NCBI GenBank assembly: GCA_900549235.1
Contig: URNT01000001.1
Span: forward strand, 106,549-170,548
Source of the DNA: an uncultured Clostridium sp.
GTDB taxonomy: Bacteria; Bacillota; Clostridia; Lachnospirales; Lachnospiraceae
DNA: 64,000 nt
Direction of reading: 5' to 3'
Shown here: positions 8,175 through 15,688 of the stretch, one piece after another
Layout: every line of letters starts with the position of its first letter
Numbering within the stretch: the stretch's first letter is position 1
The notes under the pieces: model-generated
The model's database searches: none
The model's input: only the letters and a program-made list of their open reading frames with translations
What the model was told of the DNA's origin: nothing
Position numbers and translations under genes: made by a program

Positions 8175-8501
8175 TTAAAATGCTTCCGGATAATCATAGA
8201 TGCTCATTTGACCCTCCATGTCATCATCCGGATTGTCCAGTTTTCCGAACAGGATAAATCTCACCCAGCGCTCGGTAAGTCCATATTTCGCGGCAAGCTC
8301 TCTATAATTTCCTCCGTCAAATTCTTCCCGGATCTTCTGATCCCGTGCCGCCCGTTCCAGGCTCTCTGCCTTCGGAATATAGATTGTAGTGCCACCAAAA
8401 GCCCGGACAAGGCTTTTAAACCCGTCCAGGCCCACCAGTTCTACCATCTTTCTCTGATCTTCATCCAGGTTTTCTATCTTCACATGGTCTAACAATCCCA
8501 T
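8175..8501 (-). CDS. mor: Mor-family transcription activator
   Basis: The 108-residue protein matches the Mu Mor/C family: a dimerisation helix region (DEDQRKMVELVGLDGFKSLVRAFGG split by GG-TTIYIP), the strand IYIPKAES, and a C-terminal helix-turn-helix IREEFDGGNYRELAAKYGLTERWVRFIL. Mor activates the middle promoter with host RNA polymerase in Mu and opens the path to late expression. It overlaps gemA by 41 bases and is the last early gene before a terminator, exactly as in Mu. No separate C activator is seen, so late control may rest on Mor plus the LoaP-like protein. Confidence 0.9.
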   Translation of the reverse strand: MGLLDHVKIENLDEDQRKMVELVGLDGFKSLVRAFGGTTIYIPKAESLERAARDQKIREEFDGGNYRELAAKYGLTERWVRFILFGKLDNPDDDMEGQMSIYDYPEAF

Positions 8502-8991
8502 TGCTGGCCGCCTCCTTCCGTTCCAGGCTTTTTAAATACCCTTTTAAAACTTCAATCAGGGCATTCCCCTGGCTGAAGGTGAGCCATGCGAAGGGATTCT
8601 TCGCAATAGCGTCTACATGCAACTCTTTTTTAATGACCGCGCACAGCCGGTCTCCCAGCGGAACCTCATTCGGACTTTTATCGTGTTTCTTCAGTTCGTA
8701 CATCAAAGCCCAGATCTTCTTCTGCTGGCCGCTGGTCACGCCTCCCGGTCTCTGTGAATGTTCCTTCGGCTTCCTGCTGGATGGTTTCGGAGCAGCGGTA
8801 CCGCCCTGCAGATCCTCCAGTCTTTTGATCACCGCCATGGCCTCCTGGTAGGAAAGTTCCTTTATGGAATCCTTTCCTGTAACGCTGGACACCAGTACAT
8901 GGAGCTCATCCTCGCTTCCAGTTCCTGTAATTCCCAAGGCATGACCTATGGCATAGATTTTCTTCATCTGGAATGATTCTATCTTTCGCAT
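8461..8991 (-). CDS. gemA: GemA / Mu gp16-like protein (DUF1018)
   Basis: The 176-residue protein contains two short repeats typical of the family: KKIYAIGHALGI ... LHVLVSSVTGKDSIKELSYQEAMAVI near the N-terminus and QKKIWALMYELKK ... LTFSQGNALIEVL in the second half. In Mu, GemA affects host gene expression and DNA supercoiling. It directly precedes mor, as in Mu. Between the two repeats lies a basic linker rich in Pro, Ser and Lys. Confidence 0.85.
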   Translation of the reverse strand: MRKIESFQMKKIYAIGHALGITGTGSEDELHVLVSSVTGKDSIKELSYQEAMAVIKRLEDLQGGTAAPKPSSRKPKEHSQRPGGVTSGQQKKIWALMYELKKHDKSPNEVPLGDRLCAVIKKELHVDAIAKNPFAWLTFSQGNALIEVLKGYLKSLERKEAASNGIVRPCEDRKPG

Positions 8992-9010
8992 TTACCGTTG
9001 CTCCTTCCTG

Positions 9011-9655
9011 CTATTTTTCCGCCTCTACAGTTACCTTGATTCCTTCATCCACGAATATGGCTGCCCGGATCACTTCCACCGCTTCCTGCGGTGTGCCTCC
9101 CCACTCTGCCGCTTTTAATATCTGCAGCATCCATTCCCAATTGATCACTTCGGATGCCAGGTAAGCCCAGTCACTGGCTTCCTGTTCTGAAAGGCCCGCC
9201 AGCTTCATCAGGGTTTCTGTGTCCTTTTCATACTTGCCTTTCAATTTCTTTTTCAGCGTTCTCTGGATCTTCTCATCCTTTGTGATGGCGCTAATCGTAG
9301 CGTCCAGGCTGCCCTCTGTGAAATTTCCCATATACATCATGGAAAAAAGCCGCTTTGCCGGAGCCGACATGCTATAAGAAACATCTTCTTTTACAAAGTC
9401 CTTGAAGACATCCCCCAGGAGCTTCTTTACCATTGTCATGGAAATTGGCTTCACGGTCTCGCTGTTTCCGACCACCACTTTGGAATTTTCGCTTCCCCAA
9501 TATTCTACGGTTTTGCTCTTCGTATCCCGGAGATCATCCGTGGCCTGCTTCTCGAACCAGGCTTTGATCGTTTCCATTTCACCTTTAACGGCAGCCATCT
9601 GGCGGTCTAACTCAGCCAGACGATCAACCTTCTTTTTTACTTCCGCGGCATCCAT
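9011..9655 (-). CDS. Early phage protein, unknown (possible Gam-like role)
   Basis: The 214-residue protein has an N-terminal coiled coil (residues about 5-40) followed by a segment SKTVEYWGSENSKVVVGNSE and a mostly helical C-terminal half. It lies where Mu encodes Gam and other replication accessory proteins, and the coil followed by a short strand pair is vaguely Gam-like, but I see no diagnostic match. It shares one base with the AbrB-like gene upstream. I do not recognise the family. Confidence 0.65.
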   Translation of the reverse strand: MDAAEVKKKVDRLAELDRQMAAVKGEMETIKAWFEKQATDDLRDTKSKTVEYWGSENSKVVVGNSETVKPISMTMVKKLLGDVFKDFVKEDVSYSMSAPAKRLFSMMYMGNFTEGSLDATISAITKDEKIQRTLKKKLKGKYEKDTETLMKLAGLSEQEASDWAYLASEVINWEWMLQILKAAEWGGTPQEAVEVIRAAIFVDEGIKVTVEAEK

Positions 9656-9897
9656 TATCCTTTAAACTCCTCCATGATCTTTTCTGCACATCCGCGGCAG
9701 ATCTCAATGCCACAGACCGTTTTAACATCGTCCACTGTTCCGCAGAAGTGACAGGTAGAAACATGCTTACGAATATGTACCCCGTCCTCATCTGCTTCGA
9801 TATCTACCGGAACACCCGGAAGAATGCCAGTCTCCTGGCGGAGCTGACGTGGAAGTGTAACCGCGCCACTCTTGGCTACTCTCTTACTTACAGTCAT
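9655..9897 (-). CDS. AbrB/SpoVT-type DNA-binding domain fused to a zinc ribbon
   Basis: Residues 1-47 form a swapped-hairpin AbrB domain (SKRVAKSGAVTLPRQLRQETGILPG, then VDIEADEDGVHIRKH). Residues 51-75 hold CHFCGTVDDVKTVCGIEICRGC, cut here into CxxC and CxxC pairs about 15 residues apart that would bind zinc. Such short regulators are common in clostridial phages. It probably binds DNA as a dimer and may tune early or host transcription. The start follows GGAGG closely. Confidence 0.8.
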   Translation of the reverse strand: MTVSKRVAKSGAVTLPRQLRQETGILPGVPVDIEADEDGVHIRKHVSTCHFCGTVDDVKTVCGIEICRGCAEKIMEEFKG

Positions 9898-9929
9898 GAT
9901 AGACCTCCTCTCCCGCTCTGCATTTCATG

Positions 9930-9984
9930 GGCTTGCGACCATCGCCTTACCGGCGGCTGCATTAAGAGGGGCAAACGCCCCTGG
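9930..9984 (-). repeat. Intercistronic repeat with hairpin, copy 1
   Basis: This stretch between the 126-residue gene and the AbrB-like gene is a near copy of 11053-11108. Both have, on +, GGGCTTG(C/T)GACC, then CGGCTGCATTAAG some 20 bases on, and a GGGGC/GCCCC hairpin at the far side. On the minus strand it contains a tiny frame starting MQPPVRRW. The hairpin lacks a T tract. Confidence 0.6.
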
Positions 9985-9996
9985 AATATCTTGTAT

Positions 9997-10377
9997 TTAT
10001 AACTTCATAATAGAATCCGATATTTTGCACATATCCTTGACTGTTACTTCCTGCCCAGATTTCTTGGTTTCTTCATGAAAATTTTTTATTTCCGCAGCTA
10101 TTTTCATAAGTTTAAAGACTCCCACCTGTTCTGGAGTGATTGGGAATATATCAGTCCCGGCTGTGACTAATGTGAGAGCATTACGAAACCAAAACACATC
10201 CATCGGATTCATGAGATTAATCTCTTTATCAAATTGTTCGACTGCTTCTTTAGCAAACTTTCTCCGGTTCAATCTCGGTTTATCCGGTGGTAGGAGTCCT
10301 TGTTTCTGAAGCTCCTTTTTCGCTTTTGACTTGAGTGTTTTTTCTTTATTGGTCAGGCGTTTTGACTTGGCTGGCAT
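9997..10377 (-). CDS. Early phage protein, unknown
   Basis: The 126-residue protein has a very basic N-terminus (about 20 Lys/Arg in the first 45 residues) and a helical C-terminal half ending DMCKISDSIMKL. It is cotranscribed with the early genes. The basic N-terminus suggests contact with nucleic acid. I do not recognise a family and assign no function. Confidence 0.65.
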   Translation of the reverse strand: MPAKSKRLTNKEKTLKSKAKKELQKQGLLPPDKPRLNRRKFAKEAVEQFDKEINLMNPMDVFWFRNALTLVTAGTDIFPITPEQVGVFKLMKIAAEIKNFHEETKKSGQEVTVKDMCKISDSIMKL

Positions 10378-10388
10378 CTTCTCTCCTC

Positions 10389-10658
10389 CTACTGAATTTT
10401 CCTACCGTACCGGAATCCGGTACTGTGCTTTTGAATCCTGCAGATCAGAGAAAAGGTTGCTTTTATCTTCGCCTTCTCATCCCAGCAGTCTGCCTCCATG
10501 CTGTAAACCATCAGCTCTTTTCCGCTGTCCCGGATATAAACCGTTTCCTCATAATGGCGTTCCAGCTCCGGCGCTGAATACTGTTCACCATACCAGCGAA
10601 TACGCAGGTCAGAGCCTACGCAGCGCGGTTCAAAGTACATTTCTTCTCTTTGTACCAT
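10389..10658 (-). CDS. Early phage protein, unknown
   Basis: About 89 residues, with the segment YFEPRCVGSDLRIRWYGEQYSAP and alternating charged and aromatic residues that suggest a small beta-rich domain. The ATG at 10658 lies nine bases after AGGCGG; a GTG at 10667 in the same frame is also possible. It overlaps the end of the 57-residue gene upstream only if the GTG start is used. No recognised family. Confidence 0.6.
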   Translation of the reverse strand: MVQREEMYFEPRCVGSDLRIRWYGEQYSAPELERHYEETVYIRDSGKELMVYSMEADCWDEKAKIKATFSLICRIQKHSTGFRYGRKIQ

Positions 10659-10659
10659 C

Positions 10660-10833
10660 TCATTCACCCGCCTTTCTGACCTCGGTATACCGCTTCATAG
10701 AACCATCCGGCATCCGTTTCGTCACAATTCTGGCTCTCCTGCACTGAAGTAGGCGAAAGCAAACCCTTACCTCGTTCCACTCTCTTTCCAGATCTTCCGG
10801 CATTGGCATAGCCTTTTTTTCCATGGCCTTCAT
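10660..10833 (-). CDS. Small early phage protein, unknown
   Basis: A 57-codon frame starts MKAMEKKAMPMPEDLE and ends EVRKAGE. Its ATG overlaps the stop of the DUF6906-like gene (ATGA), and its stop meets the next gene, so translational coupling is likely. An AGGAAGGAG ribosome site lies seven bases upstream. Function is unknown; it has no membrane segment or metal motif. Confidence 0.6.
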   Translation of the reverse strand: MKAMEKKAMPMPEDLEREWNEVRVCFRLLQCRRARIVTKRMPDGSMKRYTEVRKAGE

Positions 10834-11006
10834 AATCGCTCCTTCCTGAAAGTTCTTGTCTTCCCTGTTTTTTTAAGGAGCGCGGCCCGGCTTACTGCTA
10901 CCAGCTCCACCGGCGTATCCTTCACGATCAGCCAGTTCTCCGGTACCAGTCCTTTCCCCTGCAGAAACTTCTTCTGGGCCAGTGTCGGCTTCTTTCCGTT
11001 CTTCAC
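10830..11006 (-). CDS. Small DUF6906-like phage protein
   Basis: A 58-codon frame opens with GTG at 11006 after AAGGAGG. The product begins MKNGKKPTLAQKKFLQGKG and continues LVPENWLIVKDTPVELVAV, which I recognise as the pattern of the DUF6906 family (MKNGK-P-T--QK, then NPENWLVVK-T--EL). These short proteins are frequent in clostridial phages. The family function is unknown. It overlaps the next gene by four bases. Confidence 0.75.
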   Translation of the reverse strand: MKNGKKPTLAQKKFLQGKGLVPENWLIVKDTPVELVAVSRAALLKKTGKTRTFRKERL

Positions 11007-11052
11007 GCTGCACTTACCTCCTTATTCAGTTTTACCTCACTCTGCCTTTATC

Positions 11053-11108
11053 CGGGCTTGTGACCGGCATCCTTCCGGACGGCTGCATTAAGGTGGGGCT
11101 TTACAGCC
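11053..11108 (-). repeat. Intercistronic repeat with hairpin, copy 2
   Basis: Second copy of the element at 9930-9984, overlapping the last codons of the 102-residue membrane protein gene. It has the same GGGCTTG-GACC and CGGCTGCATTAAG blocks and a GGGGC/GCCCC hairpin. The conservation of the middle block between two otherwise unrelated gaps suggests a real element rather than chance. Confidence 0.6.
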
Positions 11109-11409
11109 CCGGATTTTCCCTGTACCGGATGAGCATACGCTCGGTGGTTACGGTGATCGGCGGGAGTGAACTTTCTCTTCCGTCACGGTATCCTTTCATC
11201 CATGCCCGGTCATGTTCGATTTTCACCCGCATCTGAATACCGATCATCCAGCCGCTGAATCCGGCCAGAGCCATCAGGAATACTACAACCAGGCTTCCGG
11301 CCACTCCGACCTTGCCCGCTGCGATCAGCGCCGCCATTACCCCGGCGGCCACTGTTCCAAGTGCGATTCCTGTCACCATCATCTTTGCTTTTCCTGTCAT
11401 GTACTTCAT
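11101..11409 (-). CDS. Small phage membrane protein
   Basis: The 102-residue protein has two adjacent hydrophobic segments (MMVTGIALGTVAAGVMAALIA and VGVAGSLVVVFLMALAGFSGW, each cut to about 20 residues) and a charged C-terminus. The hairpin topology with both ends in the cytosol fits. It follows the transposition genes, where other transposable phages carry small exclusion or regulatory proteins, but there is no specific signature. A holin is unlikely because of its early position. Confidence 0.65.
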   Translation of the reverse strand: MKYMTGKAKMMVTGIALGTVAAGVMAALIAAGKVGVAGSLVVVFLMALAGFSGWMIGIQMRVKIEHDRAWMKGYRDGRESSLPPITVTTERMLIRYRENPGL

Positions 11410-11434
11410 TGCATTTACCTCCGTTTGATTGATT

Positions 11435-12394
11435 TTATAAATAGATTCCCAGTGGGCCTGTTACCTTCTGCAGACCTTCCAGGGAAACATCCTGGTTATT
11501 GGCGGCTGCTGTAAATACGTTTACCATGCCGCGCACTCCCCACTTGCTGTGGCCGACATTGTAGAGGTATGTCAGCTCCGGTGTCATCCCTTTCTCCACC
11601 AGGGAAGGGAATAACTTCTCAACATCTTCTTTGGTTACATTCGTAGCCCGGTACCGCCCGTGGAGCTTCGTCCGGTTAAACTGCTGTGAGAAGATCGCCT
11701 CCTGTCTTCCAAGCATCTTGTTGTAGACCTCATCGTTTCCGATCAGTGCGATTCCGATGCCAGGCTTTCCGGTGATCGGGTCTTCATCCACCCAGCCTCT
11801 GATTTCTTCCAGGGCCATGAACTTCAGGTTCTGGGCTTCATCAATAATCAGGACATTATCAGAACTTCTCAGCCGTTCACGGATTGAAATGGAAAGGTCT
11901 TCTGTTCTCTGGTTTTCCGAAATCTTCAACGCCCTTGCAATCATCCTTAAAAGGCTTCTTACAGAGCTGGTACTCGGTGTGGTGCTGATATAGATCGCCG
12001 TTGCCGGATTGTCCCGCAGGAACTTGGTAGCCGCTTTGGTCTTCCCGATTCCGGCATCTCCGTCAATAACTACGATCCCCTTTTCAAGCTGGCAGTAACG
12101 GATCATCTTGTAAATGCTCTCCGAAATAGAGGTTGCCACATATCCCCGCACTGCATTGAAAGACTCGGTCTTCTTGGCGTTTTCAGCCTGCTCCTCTTTG
12201 ATCTGGAAGAACTCGCGGATCTTACGCTCTACATCACCTACATCACCCTTGTCATAAACGCTGCGGCGGTACTGGCTTAATACTGCTCCGCTCAGGTTCA
12301 TCATCGGGGCCAGCTTTGCCTGGCTGATTCCCGTTTCCTTCATGTACGTTTCAACTTTCGCCTGAAGTTCTGTATTATACTGTTTTCCCATCAT
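11435..12394 (-). CDS. MuB-like AAA+ target-selection ATPase
   Basis: The 319-residue protein has an N-terminal helix-turn-helix (about residues 12-45), Walker A GDAGIGKT at 112-119 and Walker B VLIIDEAQ at 181-188, the TniB/MuB layout. MuB forms ATP-dependent filaments on DNA, steers the transposase to targets away from the phage itself and activates strand transfer. Its start overlaps the transposase stop by four bases, giving translational coupling and a fixed ratio of the two proteins. Confidence 0.92.
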   Translation of the reverse strand: MMGKQYNTELQAKVETYMKETGISQAKLAPMMNLSGAVLSQYRRSVYDKGDVGDVERKIREFFQIKEEQAENAKKTESFNAVRGYVATSISESIYKMIRYCQLEKGIVVIDGDAGIGKTKAATKFLRDNPATAIYISTTPSTSSVRSLLRMIARALKISENQRTEDLSISIRERLRSSDNVLIIDEAQNLKFMALEEIRGWVDEDPITGKPGIGIALIGNDEVYNKMLGRQEAIFSQQFNRTKLHGRYRATNVTKEDVEKLFPSLVEKGMTPELTYLYNVGHSKWGVRGMVNVFTAAANNQDVSLEGLQKVTGPLGIYL

Positions 12395-14340
12395 TTACCT
12401 CCCTGCCTTTTGGCTGCATTTTCAATCATTGTGTCAAGATCGACTCCGCCGACCACTTTCTGATATACCGGTGTTTCATCTGCCCGCTGAACCTCCAGTA
12501 CCTTCGGGTCTGCTTTGCCTGTGTAGCTTTCTTTGTTGCGTTGTGCCTGGCGAAGTACCAAATCCAGCGCGGTAACCCGGTCGGCCTCTGCGATGACCAC
12601 GTTCTTTTTATATTCATTCGCGATCTTCTCCAGCTTCCTGGTCACTGCCATTCCGGCCTTCACATCATCCTTGGTAGCGCCATATGTAAGAACCGCCGTA
12701 TTATCTACCGGAACCGTCATCAGATATTTGTCTTCCAGGTTATAGATCCGGACTTCCTTCAGATCATTCGGATTGTACCGGAAGTATACCTTCTCACCGA
12801 AATGTCTCATCAACAGTTCATCGTTCCAATATTCCAGGCGGCCTCCGTTGATATCCAGATGCACTCCCCGGCGGCCCACGGCCTGCGGACGGCTGCTTCT
12901 CATGAGCATCAAGTTCAATTCCTCTGCGGCTGCCACCCGGCGCTTAATCAGATGCTCATTAAACACATCCATTTTGAGCTTTCCTTTGTCTTCTGCCACC
13001 GGGCCATCGTATTCCATCATGTTGAAGTAATACTTCAGAATTGCATCCACATACTCCTGGAACTCATCGTCTGTATAAATGGCATCTTTCTTCAGAACAT
13101 ATTTCAAACGCTCTGGCTTTTCCACCACGCTGCCGCCCGTGTAAGTATTGAACAATCTGGAAAGGCCATTCTTCACATCATTGAACCGGCGCTCAATGAT
13201 CTTTGCCTTCGCATTTCGGACGATAGCATTTGTCATATTGATTCCCAGGCGTTTGAATACGCCCGGCGGTTCAAAGGTTTCCTCGCCATTCTTCGGCTTC
13301 TTCTTCCGGTGGCCAAGTCCGCCAATATCGAAGGTCAGGAACTCTCGACCGTTATCCACGTAGATGTTATCCGGGATGCCATATTCCAGGATTCCCTTCC
13401 GGAGCGCGATCAGCGTTGCCTCTGAACCTGGGTTATATGTAATGTAGTACCCTGTAAAGATTCCGCTTCTTGCATCCAGGAAGGCTGTCAGGTATGGCCT
13501 GTGCAGCTTTCCTGACTTATCCCTCACCATTACATCGAAGGTGTGGTTATCAGCGATCCACCACTCGTTGCTCTGCATCTCATCATAAATACGTTTGATG
13601 TATGGAGCGCAGCGGTCATTGAATGCCTTGTGACCTTCACGACCCAGAACCTTTACTCCCTCCGGAACGCTTTTCAGTCTCCGGTAAAAAGAAGGATAGG
13701 CCGGGATCTGCGTATACAGATCCGGACGCTTTTCCTGGGCCCACATCTTTGTGTACTCCAGGCACTTGGTTACCGGATGCTGGGCTTCGTCCAGATAGTA
13801 GTACAGGAAAGCCTGCCATATCGTTTCATCTATGGAGCTTGTCCCTTTCTTCCATTTGTTCCGCTTATCAACCAGCGCCTTCATATCATCAGCCTTCACG
13901 GCATTCCATTTTCTGTAAAGCGTATCTACTGATATACTCCGCTCTGGATATTCCAGGCTGCAGAGCGTTACGAACTTTTTATCTACTTCAGCCAGGGAAG
14001 TAACTCCTGGCATCTTTCTATATGACTGCCAGCGCTTGGTGAGGTCGATCCAGAAATCAATTTCCTTCCGTTCATCCTCAGTAAACTCATCAATCGCAAC
14101 TTTCTCTACTTCCGGTTCTGGCTGCTCTACCTCTTCCGGAGGGTTTTCTGCAATCAGTTGATAATACTTGTGCTGCAGTTCCTCATCCAACGCATCCAGC
14201 GGTACCAGGTAAGTTTTCCGGTTTTTACTATTAACAGTCTCTACCGCCTTTAATTTCCCATCTTGTATAATTTTCTTAATATAACGTGGACTGCAGCCTT
14301 TTACCTCTGCAACCTGTTTCGCTGTCAGCATCTGCGCCAT
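12391..14340 (-). CDS. MuA-like DDE transposase
   Basis: The 649-residue transposase has an N-terminal helix-turn-helix (residues about 5-30), a second DNA-binding region, an integrase catalytic core and a beta-barrel domain. The catalytic triad can be placed at Asp264 (WIADNHTFD), Asp329 (YVDNGREF) and Glu383 (KIIERRFNDVK). It cuts the phage ends and joins them to target DNA for integration and lytic replication. The likely end sites are the four 12-mers at 15318-15688. A sequence of about 85 bases separates it from the Ner-like gene upstream. Confidence 0.95.
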   Translation of the reverse strand: MAQMLTAKQVAEVKGCSPRYIKKIIQDGKLKAVETVNSKNRKTYLVPLDALDEELQHKYYQLIAENPPEEVEQPEPEVEKVAIDEFTEDERKEIDFWIDLTKRWQSYRKMPGVTSLAEVDKKFVTLCSLEYPERSISVDTLYRKWNAVKADDMKALVDKRNKWKKGTSSIDETIWQAFLYYYLDEAQHPVTKCLEYTKMWAQEKRPDLYTQIPAYPSFYRRLKSVPEGVKVLGREGHKAFNDRCAPYIKRIYDEMQSNEWWIADNHTFDVMVRDKSGKLHRPYLTAFLDARSGIFTGYYITYNPGSEATLIALRKGILEYGIPDNIYVDNGREFLTFDIGGLGHRKKKPKNGEETFEPPGVFKRLGINMTNAIVRNAKAKIIERRFNDVKNGLSRLFNTYTGGSVVEKPERLKYVLKKDAIYTDDEFQEYVDAILKYYFNMMEYDGPVAEDKGKLKMDVFNEHLIKRRVAAAEELNLMLMRSSRPQAVGRRGVHLDINGGRLEYWNDELLMRHFGEKVYFRYNPNDLKEVRIYNLEDKYLMTVPVDNTAVLTYGATKDDVKAGMAVTRKLEKIANEYKKNVVIAEADRVTALDLVLRQAQRNKESYTGKADPKVLEVQRADETPVYQKVVGGVDLDTMIENAAKRQGGK

Positions 14341-14424
14341 ACATTTCCACCACCTTTTCAGCCTGTCCTCATCAGATGCAGGAGGCTATCCCTGCATGAC
14401 CGGCCTCTGCCGGTTTCGACTCTT

Positions 14425-14655
14425 TTAAACGGTATTTAAAAAGTCTTTAAAATCATCCATGTTTCCGCCCAGTTCCTGGATCAGCGGAATGATAAACTTC
14501 TTTCCTGATGGCTTCCCTGTGATAGCCTCGCTGATCCTGGCCTGGTGTGTTCCCATTCCTGCGGCCAGTTCTCTCTGGCTGATGCCTCTTTCCAGCATCC
14601 TGGTTTTTGTCCATAAGGCAAACTCAGCGAAATTTCGCACTTTTCTGTTCTTCAT
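14425..14655 (-). CDS. Ner-like early regulator (HTH_3/Cro-type)
   Basis: The 76-residue protein carries the helix-turn-helix ERGISQRELAAGMGTHQARISE followed by GKPSGKKFIIPLIQELG. The ATG at 14655 has AGGAGG nine bases before it; the longer frame to 14799 would run through the operator region and is rejected. As the first gene of the early operon facing away from the repressor, it occupies the place of Ner in Mu, which turns down early and repressor promoters. The assignment to a Cro/Ner role is by position. Confidence 0.82.
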   Translation of the reverse strand: MKNRKVRNFAEFALWTKTRMLERGISQRELAAGMGTHQARISEAITGKPSGKKFIIPLIQELGGNMDDFKDFLNTV

Positions 14656-14674
14656 TCTGCCTGCCCTCCTAACG

Positions 14675-14734
14675 TATTCCGTTATAAAATTCTGTATCAG
14701 CGATACAAAATAACCTATTCCGTTATCGGATTCT
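14675..14734. promoter_or_regulatory. Operator repeats in front of the early operon
   Basis: TATTCCGTTAT occurs at 14675-14685 and 14716-14726, 41 bp apart (about four helical turns), each followed after four bases by ATTCTGT. Between them lies the inverted repeat TGTATC-AGC-GATACA (14693-14707). On the minus strand TTGTAT (14703-14708) and TATAAC sixteen bases on could form the early promoter, so repressor or Ner bound here would block it. Confidence 0.6.
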
Positions 14735-14744
14735 GTGCTATAAT
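14735..14744 (+). promoter_or_regulatory. Candidate extended -10 promoter for the repressor
   Basis: TGTGCTATAAT (14734-14744) contains an extended -10 box (TG-C-TATAAT) about 100 bases before the repressor ATG. No good -35 is seen, as is common for extended -10 promoters. It lies between the two operator groups, so it could be autoregulated. Confidence 0.4.
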
Positions 14745-14776
14745 CGGTCTTGTATGATTGATACATTATTATAATA

Positions 14777-14835
14777 ATCCTCATTTGAGGATTTGTCAAT
14801 TAAAATTGAGGATTTTATATATTCATGTGAGGATT
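14777..14835. promoter_or_regulatory. Repressor-type operators: ATCCTCA-TT-TGAGGAT palindrome and half-sites
   Basis: A perfect 16-bp palindrome lies at 14777-14792. Half-sites TGAGGAT follow at 14807-14813 and 14829-14835 just before the repressor ribosome site, and a partial copy (TCCTCATTTGAG) lies after the repressor stop at 15193-15204. The spread of sites on both sides of one small HTH gene suggests it binds them and controls itself. Confidence 0.6.
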
Positions 14836-14847
14836 GTTGGAGGGGCT

Positions 14848-15189
14848 ATGACTATAAATGAGCGCTTTTTTAAATTATTAGATGAGAAAAAGGTTTCCCA
14901 GAAAGATTTTTGCGAAGCAACGGGCATTCCGAAGCAAACCGTCAGCGGTTGGAAAAATAGAAAAACTGATCCGCCAGCATCGCTGATTCCTACTATCGCA
15001 GCATACTTTGGGATCACATCTGACTTTTTGCTTACCGGGAAAGATGAATGCAATCAGGCAGATCTTGAACTTAATGACACATCTACTCAGCAACTCCTGA
15101 AATACTTTTCTTCACTTTCTGAAGTGGAAAAAAATATTGTTCTGGGAAAAGCTGCTGAATTTTATCTGAAATCTTTGTCCGAGGATTGA
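14848..15189 (+). CDS. Phage repressor (XRE-type HTH)
   Basis: The 113-residue protein has an N-terminal XRE helix-turn-helix (KKVSQKDFCEATGIPKQTVSGW, here about residues 14-35) and a helical C-terminal part. The ATG at 14848 follows GGAGGGG by a few bases; a longer frame from 14758 lacks a ribosome site and would span the operators. It is the only plus-strand gene of the prophage and faces the phage end, as the c repressor does in Mu. It has no LexA-type protease domain, so induction is probably not by RecA-driven self-cleavage. Confidence 0.85.
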   Translation: MTINERFFKLLDEKKVSQKDFCEATGIPKQTVSGWKNRKTDPPASLIPTIAAYFGITSDFLLTGKDECNQADLELNDTSTQQLLKYFSSLSEVEKNIVLGKAAEFYLKSLSED

Positions 15190-15279
15190 TAGTCCTCATT
15201 TGAGTATCATTGACCATTTTTTCATATTATGATATATTCTTAGTGCATTTACCACCTTGCTGGACTGCCTACCAGCAAT

Positions 15280-15318
15280 AAAAAAGGGCCGCGTCAATTA
15301 ACTGACCGGCTCTTTTTT
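15280..15318. terminator. Bidirectional intrinsic terminator behind the repressor
   Basis: AAAAAAGGGCCG and CCGGCTCTTTTTT flank a 14-base loop, giving A and T tracts on both sides. It would stop repressor transcripts before the phage end and outside transcripts from entering. The T tract touches the first transposase-site candidate. Confidence 0.8.
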
Positions 15319-15688
15319 GGTTCCCATTAACTGGTTCCCATTAAGTTCTCATTTTTCACTTTTATAATTGCTTTTAAATTTTATTGTTTTAAACGGTCTT
15401 TTAAAACATTTCAAATGCCGAAAACCCTTGAATTATCAATACTTTCTCCCGTTTCCGCTTTTTAATTTTAAAAATTTTAAAAGGCTTTAAACCCCCGCTT
15501 TTTATTGAGCTTTCTTCCCTCCATTTTCAGGCATTTCTATGATTTTTCGTTTTTCAATGTGAATTCTGGTTCCCATTAAAATTTTAAGGGGTAAAAAGGA
15601 TCTATAAGCCTAAAAAAGCCCCTATTCACGGGATTTCTCACCGTGTAAGGGACTTTAAGGATTTATAAGGGGTCGTTGGTTCCCATTA
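15318..15688 (+). repeat. Four direct copies of TGGTTCCCATTA at the phage end (probable transposase-binding sites)
   Basis: Copies lie at 15318-15329, 15332-15343, 15567-15578 and 15677-15688, all in one orientation; the last ends 24 bases before the phage end. I found none elsewhere in the window. MuA ends carry three or so such sites with uneven spacing. The AT-rich stretch between them (15345-15610) has no gene. An additional dyad, AAGCCCCTATTCACGG with its near complement, lies at 15616-15655. Confidence 0.75.
15616..15655. other. Strong dyad inside the phage end
   Basis: A 16-base left arm (15616-15631) pairs with a 15-base right arm (15641-15655) around a nine-base loop, with one bulge and one G-U pair. 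It lies between the third and fourth transposase-site copies. It could be a bending or protein site in the transpososome, or a hairpin in a short transcript. Confidence 0.5.

Noticed and set aside
9748..10078. Two plus-strand frames over the intercistronic repeat
   Set aside because: They run against the early operon and have no start signals; the repeat and hairpin explain the conservation.
12541..13425. A 294-codon plus-strand frame
   Set aside because: It is antisense to the catalytic part of the MuA-like gene, has no ribosome site and a composition typical of a shadow frame.
14758..14847. Longer N-terminus for the phage repressor
   Set aside because: It would place coding sequence across the operator palindromes and lacks a ribosome site; ATG 14848 has a good one.
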